Below the pieces are notes generated by a model that was not told where the DNA came from, made no database searches, and saw nothing but the letters and a program-made list of their open reading frames with translations. Below, one piece after another: positions 1 through 7,054 of a stretch of 8,437 nucleotides of DNA. A program made the position numbers and the translations under genes. Every line of letters begins with the position of its first letter. Position 1 is the first letter of the stretch. Origin of the DNA: JAAZBV01 sp964460435 (GTDB taxonomy: Bacteria > Desulfobacterota > DSM-4660 > Desulfatiglandales > HGW-15); contig CAYWRH010000170.1 of NCBI GenBank assembly GCA_964460435.1, positions 1 through 8,437 on the forward strand, read 5' to 3'.

Positions 1-23
1 GGGGAGCTGCTCCCCCGGCCTTT
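1..23. terminator. Terminator hairpin (cut by window edge) after the molybdopterin-domain gene
   Basis: GGGGAG (1-6) and CTCCCC (10-15) form a G/C stem with a 3-nt loop, followed by C, GGCC and a short T-run (21-23). It lies 12 bp beyond the stop codon of the leftward gene. By analogy with the full copy at 1142-1174, the missing left arm should be AAAAGGCC just outside the window, giving a bidirectional intrinsic terminator. Confidence 0.7.
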
Positions 24-34
24 CCATTAATAGT

Positions 35-895
35 TTAATGTTTTCCAAACCCGCATACAGGGTAATGGCACTCTTCACATCTTGCACATAAACCGCCATG
101 GCCAAGTGATAAGACATAATCCCTTGTAACTGTTTCACCTGATATTATCAACGGCAGCACAAGATCAAAAATACTTGCCCTGTGATACATAACGCAGCCA
201 GGCAAACCAAGAACTGGTATATTCCCAAAATAAGCAAGAAGGAACATGCCGCCTGGGTATATGGGAACCCCGTATGTTACAATATGGGCGCCGGTCTTCC
301 TTATGCTTAATGGGGTCAGATCATCCGGGTCTACTGACATACCCCCTGTGAGGGCAATAAGATCAGCGCCTTCTGAAACAAGTTCATGAATAGAGGTAAC
401 GGTCTTTTCAACATCGTCAGGCACAAATATCTGTTTGATAACTTCACAGTTAAGCCTTGCGAATTTCTCTTTCAATATCGGGCCAAATTTATCCTTGATC
501 CTTCCGTTAAAAATTTCATTTCCGGTTGTAATAACCCCGACTCTCAATTTTCTGAGCGGTCTTATTTCGATAATAAACTGATATTCTTTGCAAATATCCT
601 CTGCATCACGGATTTTTTTCTCATCTTTTTTAGACGGGATAACCATCATTTCGCCAACAGGCGTTTCAGCAGCTATAAAATGGTTTCCATGCAAGGTTGA
701 TAGGTATATGCCTTCAATAGAATTGATTTTACAAAGTGCCTCTTTATTAACCTTCAGCACCCCTGCCCCGCTGGAAACAAGCCCTGTCCGGCCATCCTGA
801 ATACCTATAAACCTGATGCCCGTCCCTGATGCTGCCTTTGCTATTTGCATAGAGGCATTAATGGTTTTTATTTTTTCACATTTGATCAAATCCAT
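35..895 (-). CDS. Molybdopterin-binding (MoCF-domain) protein with Cys-rich C-terminal tail
   Basis: The protein has 286 residues. Its second half carries the MoeA/MogA-type molybdopterin-binding fold: a beta-strand with VGVITTGNE (about 119-127), the conserved TGGMSVDPDD (183-192) and GLPGC near 230-234. The first 115 residues do not look like the linker and dimerisation domains of MoeA, and the protein is shorter than MoeA (about 400), so it is unlikely to be the general Mo insertase. The last 17 residues form a CxxCxxCHxxxC cluster (C270, C273, C276, H277, C281), plausibly a Zn or Fe-S site. Family knowledge suggests a role in handling or sensing molybdenum cofactor for a particular enzyme; which one is unknown. 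The ATG start at 895 has GGAG 8 nt upstream. It is separated from the liv operon by a terminator and has its own promoter, so it is probably transcribed independently. The domain call is firm, the role is not. Confidence 0.8.
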   Translation of the reverse strand: MDLIKCEKIKTINASMQIAKAASGTGIRFIGIQDGRTGLVSSGAGVLKVNKEALCKINSIEGIYLSTLHGNHFIAAETPVGEMMVIPSKKDEKKIRDAEDICKEYQFIIEIRPLRKLRVGVITTGNEIFNGRIKDKFGPILKEKFARLNCEVIKQIFVPDDVEKTVTSIHELVSEGADLIALTGGMSVDPDDLTPLSIRKTGAHIVTYGVPIYPGGMFLLAYFGNIPVLGLPGCVMYHRASIFDLVLPLIISGETVTRDYVLSLGHGGLCARCEECHYPVCGFGKH

Positions 896-968
896 TTTTA
901 TTCTCCGGAATGCTGAATTTACTGTTTAAGCCGCCTTCAGGCAGACATTTTATGTTAAAATGGGTTGA

Positions 969-997
969 CGTATATTTTAATTTATATTTGTTGTCAA
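969..997 (-). promoter_or_regulatory. Predicted sigma-70-type promoter of the molybdopterin-domain gene
   Basis: Reading leftward, a perfect TTGACA (997-992) is followed after 17 nt by TATACG (4 of 6 to TATAAT). The start would be near 962, giving a leader of about 65-70 nt before the ATG at 895. TGACGT (966-971) and ACGTCA (1001-1006) form an inverted pair flanking the promoter and could be an operator. Prediction from sequence only. Confidence 0.45.
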
Positions 998-1141
998 TAA
1001 ACGTCATTAAAAGGTTGCCCCTAATGGTAAAAAGAGAAATTTTTGCTTATTTCAAAATTAATATATATTATCCTTGACATAAGCAAAAAGTTGATGTATC
1101 TTCTCTCCATATTTCTTTTCTATTTCTTCCGTATCCGCCAG

Positions 1142-1174
1142 AAAAGGCCTGGGGAGTTGCTCCCCCGGCCTTTT
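1142..1174. terminator. Bidirectional intrinsic terminator after the liv operon
   Basis: AAAAGGCC (1142-1149), T, GGGGAG, loop TTG, CTCCCC, C, GGCCTTTT (1167-1174) make a long near-perfect hairpin with an A-tract on one side and a T-tract on the other. It therefore reads as an intrinsic terminator in both directions. It lies about 135 bp past the livJ stop on the leftward transcript. It differs by one base over 23 positions from the hairpin at the window start. Confidence 0.85.
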
Positions 1175-1308
1175 CAATTTTTTGAATACTTATGTTTGCA
1201 TTGTTATAAGGAGGATCAATTCTGTTGTTATTTCAATATTTTCCTTTACGGCTCTGAAATGTAGACATATGAATCAATTCTATAAAGGCAAGCAAAACAA
1301 TTTTGAGA

Positions 1309-2508
1309 TCATGATTTAATCTCCGGCACCACCTTGTCTACAAGCACAGTCTGCCCCTTTTCAATCCTGTAAAGATATTTGGGTATGCCTACGCCTTGGC
1401 CATCCACAATATCAAAGGTGTATTTAAGACCCCTGAAGCCTTTTTTATTATTTGCATAATCCCTTATCTTTATACGCTCTTCCTTAAGTTTTGCAGGGTC
1501 GCCTGTGATCCCCTGTGTTTCAATCGCCTCCTTTATCAGGTAAAGGAGTTCAGCATTGTAATGGCACATAAACTTTAAAGGTTCACCATTATGGGTTTCC
1601 ATATAGCGTTTGAGGTATTCATCATACTTGGGGTTTTCACTGTATGTGGGTGATGTGCCGGTATAAAGCCCCTCATTAAATCCCTCAGACTGTTTCAGGA
1701 ACACAGGTCCCATTGAATTGGCCCACAGCCAGATATGGCTGGGGTTAACATTGCGGTCTATCAATTCCTTTACCACCTTTGCAGCGTTATCCTCTGAACA
1801 AGCCACATAAAATGCATTGGCGCCGGTATTGATTGCCCTTACCGCAATGCTGCTGTAGTCAAGCATGCCTGATGGCGCCTCAATGGTGTCATATGTCTTT
1901 ATGCCCATCTCTTCTATCTTTGCCTTATGAGCATCCCACGTAGTGGTTATAAATGTGTAGGTCGGCTCAATTATGCCTGCTATGGATGTTATATCAGGCA
2001 CATGTTTGATCCACAGGGGCATGGCATACTCCTTTTCTTCTGCAACCGTACCGGAGGTGTTTAATACCCAGGGCTTAAACTGGTTTAATATGTCGTCCGT
2101 TGCGGTGCCGGAAAATGCATATATCCCTTCACGCACAGCAAGGGGCATGGCTGCCTTGCATTCATCGCCGTTCATTGGCCCTAACAGGCACAGTGCCTTT
2201 GCATCAATTATCTGAGCCATACATGATGCCGCCTTTGGCGGGTCCATGGCAGTATCATAATATTCAACCTTTAACGGTTTCCCTGCAATGCCGCCTCCCC
2301 TGTTGATTTCATCAACAACCTGATTTGTAAGCCACTTATGCTGGGCCGCATCACCAGCAATCGGGCCGGAGAGAAATATCAGAAACGGAATTTTCCATTC
2401 ACTTGCCGGGCCGCTCTTTTCAGGTTTATCCTGGCTGCATGAAGTCAATAAGGCGAGACCCAATACAGCAGTTAATAAAGATACAAGGCAAATTTTAAAT
2501 AATTTCAT
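1309..2508 (-). CDS. livJ: Branched-chain-type ABC transporter substrate-binding lipoprotein
   Basis: This is the periplasmic ligand-binding component of the importer encoded by the four upstream genes. It has 399 residues, normal for type I periplasmic binding proteins of the LivJ/AmiC/urea-binding group. An N-terminal signal (K2, K5, then a hydrophobic stretch at about 6-20) ends in the lipobox LTSC, so Cys24 should be lipidated and anchored to the membrane. The mature part shows the family's opening IPFLIFLSGPIAGDAAQ and INRGGGIAGKPL (about 69-80), followed by two alternating alpha/beta lobes. The ATG start overlaps the livM stop as ATGA, and AAGGGGG lies within the end of livM as ribosome-binding site, so the two are translationally coupled. 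The operon order is unusual in placing the binding protein last. The ligand (branched-chain amino acid, amide, urea or an aromatic acid) cannot be told. The symbol denotes the family, not a proven substrate. Confidence 0.88.
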   Translation of the reverse strand: MKLFKICLVSLLTAVLGLALLTSCSQDKPEKSGPASEWKIPFLIFLSGPIAGDAAQHKWLTNQVVDEINRGGGIAGKPLKVEYYDTAMDPPKAASCMAQIIDAKALCLLGPMNGDECKAAMPLAVREGIYAFSGTATDDILNQFKPWVLNTSGTVAEEKEYAMPLWIKHVPDITSIAGIIEPTYTFITTTWDAHKAKIEEMGIKTYDTIEAPSGMLDYSSIAVRAINTGANAFYVACSEDNAAKVVKELIDRNVNPSHIWLWANSMGPVFLKQSEGFNEGLYTGTSPTYSENPKYDEYLKRYMETHNGEPLKFMCHYNAELLYLIKEAIETQGITGDPAKLKEERIKIRDYANNKKGFRGLKYTFDIVDGQGVGIPKYLYRIEKGQTVLVDKVVPEIKS

Positions 2509-3350
2509 TTACTACCCCCTTTTATCCGCTCTATTGTTTTTCTGTCTATAATGCCGCCGGGCCGGACCAGCAGCATGACAATTAATAACACACCATATAT
2601 GATAATGGAAAGCCCTGTCATATTTTTAGGCAGAAACTGGCTGATGCTCCATAAAAAAGGTGCAGAAATTAAAACTCCCCACATGGTATACATACCGCCC
2701 AGGACAACTATTGTGATGGCGTACATCATCAGATTCATATTAAATGCAGCAGGAAAGACCCCCTGCATTGTGTAGGCATAAAGTACGCCAGCAATGGCGC
2801 CGATAGCCGAGCTTATCACCTGAAACTGGATGCTGAGTTTACCTGCATTGATGCCCAGCGTTGTTGCCACATCCCTGTCAAAATGGATCGCATCCATTGC
2901 TCTTCCTATGTGGGAATAGTCAAGCTGATAAATTATATAGCCGATTAAGAGCAGAAACCCGTATGTTATCAGTAATGTAATATGATGTGGTATAAAGGGC
3001 ATGCCGAAGAGGCCATATCGTGCGCCAAGGGCATCAGTATTCTTTACCACTGTCTGCACTATCAGGAGGATAGCCATGCTGGCAATAACCATTGGGAAGG
3101 GGCCTAGTTTAGCAAGCCTGAATGCCGGTATGAGCGCTATTAGTATGCTCAGTATAACAGCTCCAGGGAGTATCAGCCACACTGGCCAGCCAAGGTTTAC
3201 TGAGGTGTATGCGGCAAAGTAGGCGCCAATGCACATGGAGTAGAGTGAGCCGAAATAGGGCTGGTTTATACGGAACATAAGGTATACAGCCCATCCTATC
3301 ATTATATAGATGGCTGAGAACTCAAAAAAGTAGAATTGAAACAGGGTCAC
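2505..3350 (-). CDS. livM: Branched-chain-type ABC transporter permease (LivM family)
   Basis: An integral membrane permease of 281 residues with about eight to nine hydrophobic segments. It forms the translocation pore with LivH and is driven by LivG and LivF. Family marks are NQPYFGSLYSMCIGAYFAAY near the N-terminus, the cytoplasmic coupling stretch GRAMDAIHFDRDVATTLGIN (about 148-167), which matches the LivM consensus for contact with the ATPases, and VLGGMYTMWGVLISAPF near the end. It is shorter than E. coli LivM but normal for compact versions of the family. The start is GTG at 3350, with GAGG about 8 nt upstream. It lies 21 bp after livH and overlaps livJ by 4 bp. Confidence 0.88.
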   Translation of the reverse strand: MTLFQFYFFEFSAIYIMIGWAVYLMFRINQPYFGSLYSMCIGAYFAAYTSVNLGWPVWLILPGAVILSILIALIPAFRLAKLGPFPMVIASMAILLIVQTVVKNTDALGARYGLFGMPFIPHHITLLITYGFLLLIGYIIYQLDYSHIGRAMDAIHFDRDVATTLGINAGKLSIQFQVISSAIGAIAGVLYAYTMQGVFPAAFNMNLMMYAITIVVLGGMYTMWGVLISAPFLWSISQFLPKNMTGLSIIIYGVLLIVMLLVRPGGIIDRKTIERIKGGSK

Positions 3351-3371
3351 TCTCTTTACCTCAAAAGATTC

Positions 3372-4244
3372 TTAATGCTGTGATCCGAATATCCCTTCGG
3401 GTTTAAATAATAGAACCGCAAGTATCACAGAAAAGGCAAATGCCTTTGTCCAGTCTGGCGGCAGATAGCCCATCACAAGGCCTTCGACTATTCCCATAAA
3501 AACAGCACAGATCAATCCCCCTTTTAGATTCCCTATGCCAGCCAAAAAGAGTATGGCAAGACACATGAGGGTGAGGTTATCCCCCAGTTCTGCTGATGCG
3601 GAACCAAGTGATACAGCCATTAATATGGCTACCACACCGGCAAGAAGCCCGCCAAGGGCAAAGCTTATCAGCATGGCCTTGGGTATTGAAATCCCAAGCA
3701 TGGCCGCTGTTTCTGTATCCTGCGCAACCGCCCTTAATATCCTTCCATGTTTGCTGTGATACAGGAATATAAAAAATATAAATAATAGTATAATCCCTGC
3801 AATAAGTGAGATAATCCTTCCTATACCGATGCTGGCAAGGCCGAACTTGATAGCCGAATCGGACATCTGGACAGTCTTGGAGAATGCTATGGGTAAGCCT
3901 GCGTTAAGCCAGTGTGATATTATTTCCACGCTGATAAGCGCTATGCCTATTGATATTACAAGAGACTCCAGATGTGCCCGTTTTTTTATGAGTGGCAAAA
4001 AAAGCGGTGTTAGTACTGCGTTAAGGATCACACCTGTTACAACACTCCCCCCTGCTGCAAGATAGATGTTGTTTGTTGCCTCAAGTATCAGCCAGCCAGC
4101 GTACATGGAGAGCACCAGAAGTTGGCTGTAGCTGAAGTTGAGCACACCTGTAACAAGGATTAAAAGATTTAAACCTATGGTTACTATCCCGTAAAGGATA
4201 CCGAGTTGTATGCCTGATAATATATAGCTTATAAAGGCGGCCAT
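3372..4244 (-). CDS. livH: Branched-chain-type ABC transporter permease (LivH family)
   Basis: The second membrane permease of the importer, 290 residues, with around eight hydrophobic helices. The N-terminus GIQLGILYGIVTIGLNLLI and the following GVLNFSYSQLLVLSMYAGW are the LivH signature region. The coupling segment GRILRAVAQDTETAAMLGIS (about 166-185) is nearly canonical for contact with the ATP-binding subunits, and the C-terminal LLFKPEGIFG is the usual LivH ending. The ATG start at 4244 lies 6 bp after the livF stop. Its ribosome-binding site GGGAGGA (4254-4260) is inside the end of livF, which implies coupled expression. Nothing in the sequence looks damaged. Confidence 0.9.
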   Translation of the reverse strand: MAAFISYILSGIQLGILYGIVTIGLNLLILVTGVLNFSYSQLLVLSMYAGWLILEATNNIYLAAGGSVVTGVILNAVLTPLFLPLIKKRAHLESLVISIGIALISVEIISHWLNAGLPIAFSKTVQMSDSAIKFGLASIGIGRIISLIAGIILLFIFFIFLYHSKHGRILRAVAQDTETAAMLGISIPKAMLISFALGGLLAGVVAILMAVSLGSASAELGDNLTLMCLAILFLAGIGNLKGGLICAVFMGIVEGLVMGYLPPDWTKAFAFSVILAVLLFKPEGIFGSQH

Positions 4245-4250
4245 GAAACT

Positions 4251-4964
4251 TTATCCTCCCAGGTACGCCTGCTGCACAACCGGGTTATCCATAAGTTCTT
4301 TACCTGTGCCATGCAGGATTATACTGCCTGTCCGGAACACATAGGCTCTATTTGCATACTGCAATGTCTTTTTTGCATTCTGCTCGCTCAAAAGTATTGT
4401 GTAGCCATCATTCTTTAAATCCAGTATCAGCCTGAAAAGCTCCTCAACAACCTTTGGGGCCAAACCAAGTGACGGCTCATCAAGCATGAGTAGTCTAGGC
4501 GCTGACATCAATGCCCTTCCTATGGCAACAAGCTGCCTCTGACCGCCGCTTAAAGTCCCTGCCTGCTGTCTCTCCCTCTCCTTTAACAGCGGAAATCTTT
4601 CATATATCATTGCTATACGTTCATTCACATTACCCTTATAATGTACCGCACCCAGTTGCAGGTTTTCCTTTATTGTCATAAAAGGGAATACGCCGCCTCC
4701 CTCTGGCACATATGCAATGCCGGATGAGACTATATCCGGTGTGGATGCGCGGGTAATATCGTGATCCATAAAAACTATATTACCGTTTTTAACCGGCCTG
4801 ATACCAATAATGGATTTCATGAGGCTTGATTTGCCGGCGCCATTTGCGCCTATAAGACCCACAATCTCATTAGTATATATCTCCATGGAGATATCTCTGA
4901 TGGCACATATGGGGCCGTAGAAAGAGGATATATTATTTATTTTTAGGAGGCTATTCTGTTCCAA
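4251..4964 (-). CDS. livF: Branched-chain-type ABC transporter ATP-binding protein (LivF family)
   Basis: One of the two cytoplasmic ATPases that power the importer. It has 237 residues, the usual LivF length. All nucleotide-binding motifs are intact: Walker A GANGAGKS (39-46), signature LSGGQ (138-142), Walker B LLMLDEP (158-164) and the C-terminal AYLGG typical of LivF. The conserved EGRRVFP stretch of the family reads EGGGVFP here. The start is the rare codon TTG at 4964. It is supported by GGAGG (4971-4975) 6 nt upstream, and the protein begins at the family's normal position. It overlaps livG by 14 bp. Confidence 0.9.
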   Translation of the reverse strand: MEQNSLLKINNISSFYGPICAIRDISMEIYTNEIVGLIGANGAGKSSLMKSIIGIRPVKNGNIVFMDHDITRASTPDIVSSGIAYVPEGGGVFPFMTIKENLQLGAVHYKGNVNERIAMIYERFPLLKERERQQAGTLSGGQRQLVAIGRALMSAPRLLMLDEPSLGLAPKVVEELFRLILDLKNDGYTILLSEQNAKKTLQYANRAYVFRTGSIILHGTGKELMDNPVVQQAYLGG

Positions 4965-5730
4965 GATATGCCTCCATAACCCTCTGGTTATCTTTCATGG
5001 CCTCAGGGTGCCCTTCAAAGATCTTTTCTCCAAAATTCAGCACTGAAACCCTGTCAGAGTTTTCCATTACAAGTTTCATGTCATGGCTTATGAGTATGAT
5101 GGTAACACCTGTATCCCTGATCTGCCTTATAATATTTCCCACCATGCGGCTTTCATCAAACCCCATGCCTGCGGTAGGTTCATCGAGTATTAAGAGCCTG
5201 GGCGCTGTTGCCATGGAACGGGCGATCTGCAGTAGCTGACATTCGACCCATGACAGGTCTTTCCCTGCCCGTGTAACAGAGCCAGCCATGCCTACAAGAT
5301 CAAGAAGGGATTTTGCCTTTTCTCTTATCTCATCTTCCTCACATTTTTTAAAAAAACAGGGGAGAAAAAGAGTTGATAGCAAACCAGACTTTATACTGGT
5401 GTGACAGCCTGCCATGACATTTTCAAGACAATTAAGGCCAGGGAGGATCTGTGCCTTCTGAAATGTGCGGGAAATACCCCTTTCAGCAATGATATGGGGT
5501 TCAAGGTTACCTATTTCCTGATCATAAAAATGTATATCTCCTTGCTTTTCCCGTATCAGCCCTGATACTGCATTTGTAAATGTGGTTTTACCAGCGCCAT
5601 TTGGCCCTATAAGGCCGTGGATCTCACCCTCTCTGACAGTTACATCAACATTATTGAGGGCAATAAGCCCTCCAAAATGAACGCTAAGCCCTTTTGTAGA
5701 AAGAATAACCCTTTTTAAAGTATCAGTCAT
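4951..5730 (-). CDS. livG: Branched-chain-type ABC transporter ATP-binding protein (LivG family)
   Basis: The other ATPase of the importer, 259 residues, and first gene of the operon. It has Walker A GPNGAGKT (42-49), a Q-loop in RTFQ (88-91), Walker B LLILDEPTAGM (179-189), the H-loop His216 and the C-terminal EAYLG. The oddity is the ABC signature. Where LivG proteins usually have LSYGQ, this one has LSWVE followed by CQLLQIA (159-170), so the central glycine is replaced by valine. The reading frame around it is intact and the rest is well conserved, so I read this as a real variant and not a decayed gene. Activity may depend more on the intact signature in LivF. The ATG at 5730 has only a weak ribosome-binding site. 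A predicted promoter lies about 120-150 bp upstream. Confidence 0.88.
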   Translation of the reverse strand: MTDTLKRVILSTKGLSVHFGGLIALNNVDVTVREGEIHGLIGPNGAGKTTFTNAVSGLIREKQGDIHFYDQEIGNLEPHIIAERGISRTFQKAQILPGLNCLENVMAGCHTSIKSGLLSTLFLPCFFKKCEEDEIREKAKSLLDLVGMAGSVTRAGKDLSWVECQLLQIARSMATAPRLLILDEPTAGMGFDESRMVGNIIRQIRDTGVTIILISHDMKLVMENSDRVSVLNFGEKIFEGHPEAMKDNQRVMEAYLGTE

Positions 5731-5857
5731 AACTATAAGCAGTAAAACAAAGAATAAGGTTTTACCCTATTAATCTTTTTAGAACATTCCAAATTCACCC
5801 TGAGTTCAAATGCAGACAGGCTTGAAAGCAGGATAAAGGAAACCTTTTCGGGAATGG

Positions 5858-5886
5858 AGTTTATGGATTTAAAGTCGAGGTGTCAA
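5858..5886 (-). promoter_or_regulatory. Predicted promoter of the liv operon
   Basis: Leftward TTGACA (5886-5881) is followed after a 17-nt spacer by TAAACT (4 of 6 to TATAAT). A start near 5851 would leave a leader of about 120 nt before livG. The -35 hexamer lies 11 bp beyond the vapC stop codon, so the operon can be driven without read-through from the TA pair. No clear attenuator or riboswitch is visible in the leader. Confidence 0.45.
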
Positions 5887-5896
5887 TAAATAAACT

Positions 5897-6295
5897 TTAC
5901 TGTTCAAGAGAGTCATCTTTTTCAGTAATACTATAACCTATTGATAGTTTGTTAGCGATTATTCTTAAATATTTATCTAATGTCCATAATGGAGTCCCGG
6001 TAATAATAGCTGAGCCAAGGATATGAACATCTACATATCCAATGCCATGTTTCATAATTTTACGATCTTCAATGAACTCCATTATTTCTTCATGTTCAAG
6101 CAGGTATGCTGATGGAAGCGCTTTAAGCAGAGTTAATATTTCTCGCCTGTTTTTCATCCCCCCACAGGCCAGTTCTCCTATAATAAAAGGGTGACATGCT
6201 ACCAGCCCATTTTCAAGCAGAAGAGATAGATCCTTATCACCTTCTCTAAAGTGTCTTATCCACACCGAGGTATCAACAAGGATCAGCTTAGACAT
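5897..6295 (-). CDS. vapC: PIN-domain ribonuclease toxin of a VapBC pair
   Basis: A 132-residue PIN-domain endoribonuclease, the toxin of a type II TA module; the family cleaves tRNA or rRNA when free of its antitoxin. The acidic metal-binding residues are at the expected places: D8 in LILVDTSVWI, E41 in IIGELACGG, D89 in GYVDVHILG and D107 in LWTLDKYL. I chose the ATG at 6295 and not the longer frame, because the protein then begins directly before the first PIN strand. It also has AGGAAG at a good distance upstream and overlaps the antitoxin end by 8 bp, the usual coupled layout. The catalytic set appears complete, so the toxin is probably active. Target RNA unknown. Confidence 0.88.
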   Translation of the reverse strand: MSKLILVDTSVWIRHFREGDKDLSLLLENGLVACHPFIIGELACGGMKNRREILTLLKALPSAYLLEHEEIMEFIEDRKIMKHGIGYVDVHILGSAIITGTPLWTLDKYLRIIANKLSIGYSITEKDDSLEQ

Positions 6296-6485
6296 CCTGC
6301 GGCTTCCTGCGCTGTACAGGTGAAATTCCTTTTTCACTTCCTCCCAGTTTTGCAAGTCTTTTACTGCTTTCCCTGGCTATAAGCGCTTCCAGCCCCATTT
6401 TTACAAGTGAGGTCTTCTCATTAATCCCGGTCAGCTTAGAAGCCTTCTCAATAAGAGAATCTTCGATATTAATAGTCGTTCTCAT
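6288..6485 (-). CDS. vapB: VapB-type ribbon-helix-helix antitoxin
   Basis: A 65-residue antitoxin. Residues 1-40 have the MRTTINIEDSLIEKASKLTG pattern of VapB proteins (a beta-strand and two helices that dimerise and bind DNA), followed by a short basic tail that should wrap the VapC active site. The start is ATG at 6485, with a strong GGAGGA (6491-6496) 5 nt upstream. A longer frame exists to 6617, but it crosses the promoter and operator and is not credible. The gene overlaps vapC by 8 bp. The inverted repeat over its promoter fits autorepression by the VapBC complex. Confidence 0.87.
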   Translation of the reverse strand: MRTTINIEDSLIEKASKLTGINEKTSLVKMGLEALIARESSKRLAKLGGSEKGISPVQRRKPQDV

Positions 6486-6507
6486 TATACTCCTCCGAGG
6501 TAAAATC

Positions 6508-6545
6508 ATGCATATGATAATGCCTGTTTCATATGCATCTGTCAA
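6508..6545 (-). promoter_or_regulatory. vapBC promoter with palindromic operator
   Basis: Leftward TTGACA (6545-6540) is followed after 17 nt by CATTAT (6522-6517). Two arms, ATGCATATGA (6508-6517) and TCATATGCAT (6529-6538), form a perfect 10-bp inverted repeat with an 11-bp centre. It covers the spacer and -10 region. This is the expected place for a VapB-dimer operator that represses its own promoter. Confidence 0.65.
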
Positions 6546-6625
6546 TAGCTGAAAACAAAGTCTACTTATGGTAACCCACTCTTCAAACGAGTTGATCAAC
6601 ATGGTCTGATCTGGCACACTTGACT

Positions 6626-6647
6626 TATAATCATATGGATTTAGGAG
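6626..6647 (+). promoter_or_regulatory. -10 box and ribosome-binding site of the Phd-type antitoxin
   Basis: A consensus TATAAT (6626-6631) lies 22 bp before the ATG at 6654, and AGGAG (6643-6647) is 6 nt before it. No good -35 is present. TCATATGGAT (6631-6640), directly after the -10, matches one arm of the vapBC operator at 9 of 10 positions, so the neighbouring VapB could act here. Confidence 0.5.
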
Positions 6648-6653
6648 TACATT

Positions 6654-6962
6654 ATGATAATCAATGTTTCTGAGGCAAAGGCAAAGTTCTCAAAATTGAT
6701 TAAGATGGTATGTAATGGTGAGGAGGTTATTATCGCCAAAAATAACATTCCACTTGTTAAATTAGTACCATATAATCCTATATCCAAACGTAAACTGGGC
6801 CTGCTCAAAGGTCAAATAAAAATACCTGATGACTTTATGGAAGAAAATGAAGAAATAAATAAACTTTTTTGGGAAGAAGCCGCATACAAGACGATGGCAA
6901 ATGAAAAGGAAAATTGGGATGATCTTGACGTAACACTTGAAGATGGCTTGAAGAAATTGTAA
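6654..6962 (+). CDS. Phd/YefM-family antitoxin without an adjacent toxin
   Basis: A 102-residue protein. Residues 1-40 (MIINVSEAKAKFSKLIKMV, then GEEVIIAKNNIPLVKLVPY) are the Phd/YefM DNA-binding fold. Residues 46-70 (KRKLGLLKGQIKIPDDFMEE and LFWE) are the toxin-binding segment usual for antitoxins paired with PIN toxins. Such proteins commonly end near the LFWE position. Here about 28 further residues follow, including KENWDDLDVTLEDGLKKL. A PIN toxin would be expected immediately downstream on the same strand, but none is there; the next gene runs the other way and has its own antitoxin. It is therefore an orphan antitoxin, a leftover of a module, or a partner for a toxin elsewhere. The start has a good ribosome-binding site. 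A decayed copy of its 3' half lies at 7830-8019. Confidence 0.8.
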   Translation: MIINVSEAKAKFSKLIKMVCNGEEVIIAKNNIPLVKLVPYNPISKRKLGLLKGQIKIPDDFMEENEEINKLFWEEAAYKTMANEKENWDDLDVTLEDGLKKL

Positions 6963-7007
6963 GCCAGTTCGGATACTAATATTAACTATTTTTGTATAAC
7001 GTATTTT
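6812..7007 (+). repeat. Direct repeat, left copy (3' half of Phd-type antitoxin plus flank)
   Basis: This stretch recurs in the same orientation at 7830-8019. By my count the first 59 bases match at 57 positions. The remainder is more diverged, with one codon missing in the right copy. Similarity continues about 45 bp past the stop codon. Confidence 0.85.
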
Positions 7008-7054
7008 AATGTGGAGGCATCTTATTTATAAAACCAAAGCGCCACATCAATTTT

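Larger units (their letters stand above)
896..1308. other. Intergenic region between the molybdopterin-domain gene and the liv operon
   Basis: This 413-bp stretch holds the leader and promoter of the left gene (896-1000) and the bidirectional terminator (1142-1174). The remaining parts (about 1010-1140 and 1175-1308) are AT-rich and I see no gene in them. The one open plus-strand frame there (1043-1264) runs through the terminator and resembles nothing I know. Confidence 0.6.

Noticed and set aside
1043..1264. Plus-strand frame of 73 codons between the two left operons
   Set aside because: It runs through the bidirectional terminator, has no ribosome-binding site and shows no family resemblance.
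5758..5889. Plus-strand open frame in the livG leader, ending ...SGMEFMDLKSRCQ
   Set aside because: No start codon or ribosome-binding site, no recognised family, and it overlaps the predicted liv promoter. Could be a gene remnant but cannot be supported.
6486..6617. N-terminal extension of VapB to an upstream ATG at 6617
   Set aside because: The extension crosses the promoter and inverted-repeat operator, and the internal ATG at 6485 has a strong ribosome-binding site and matches the family start.
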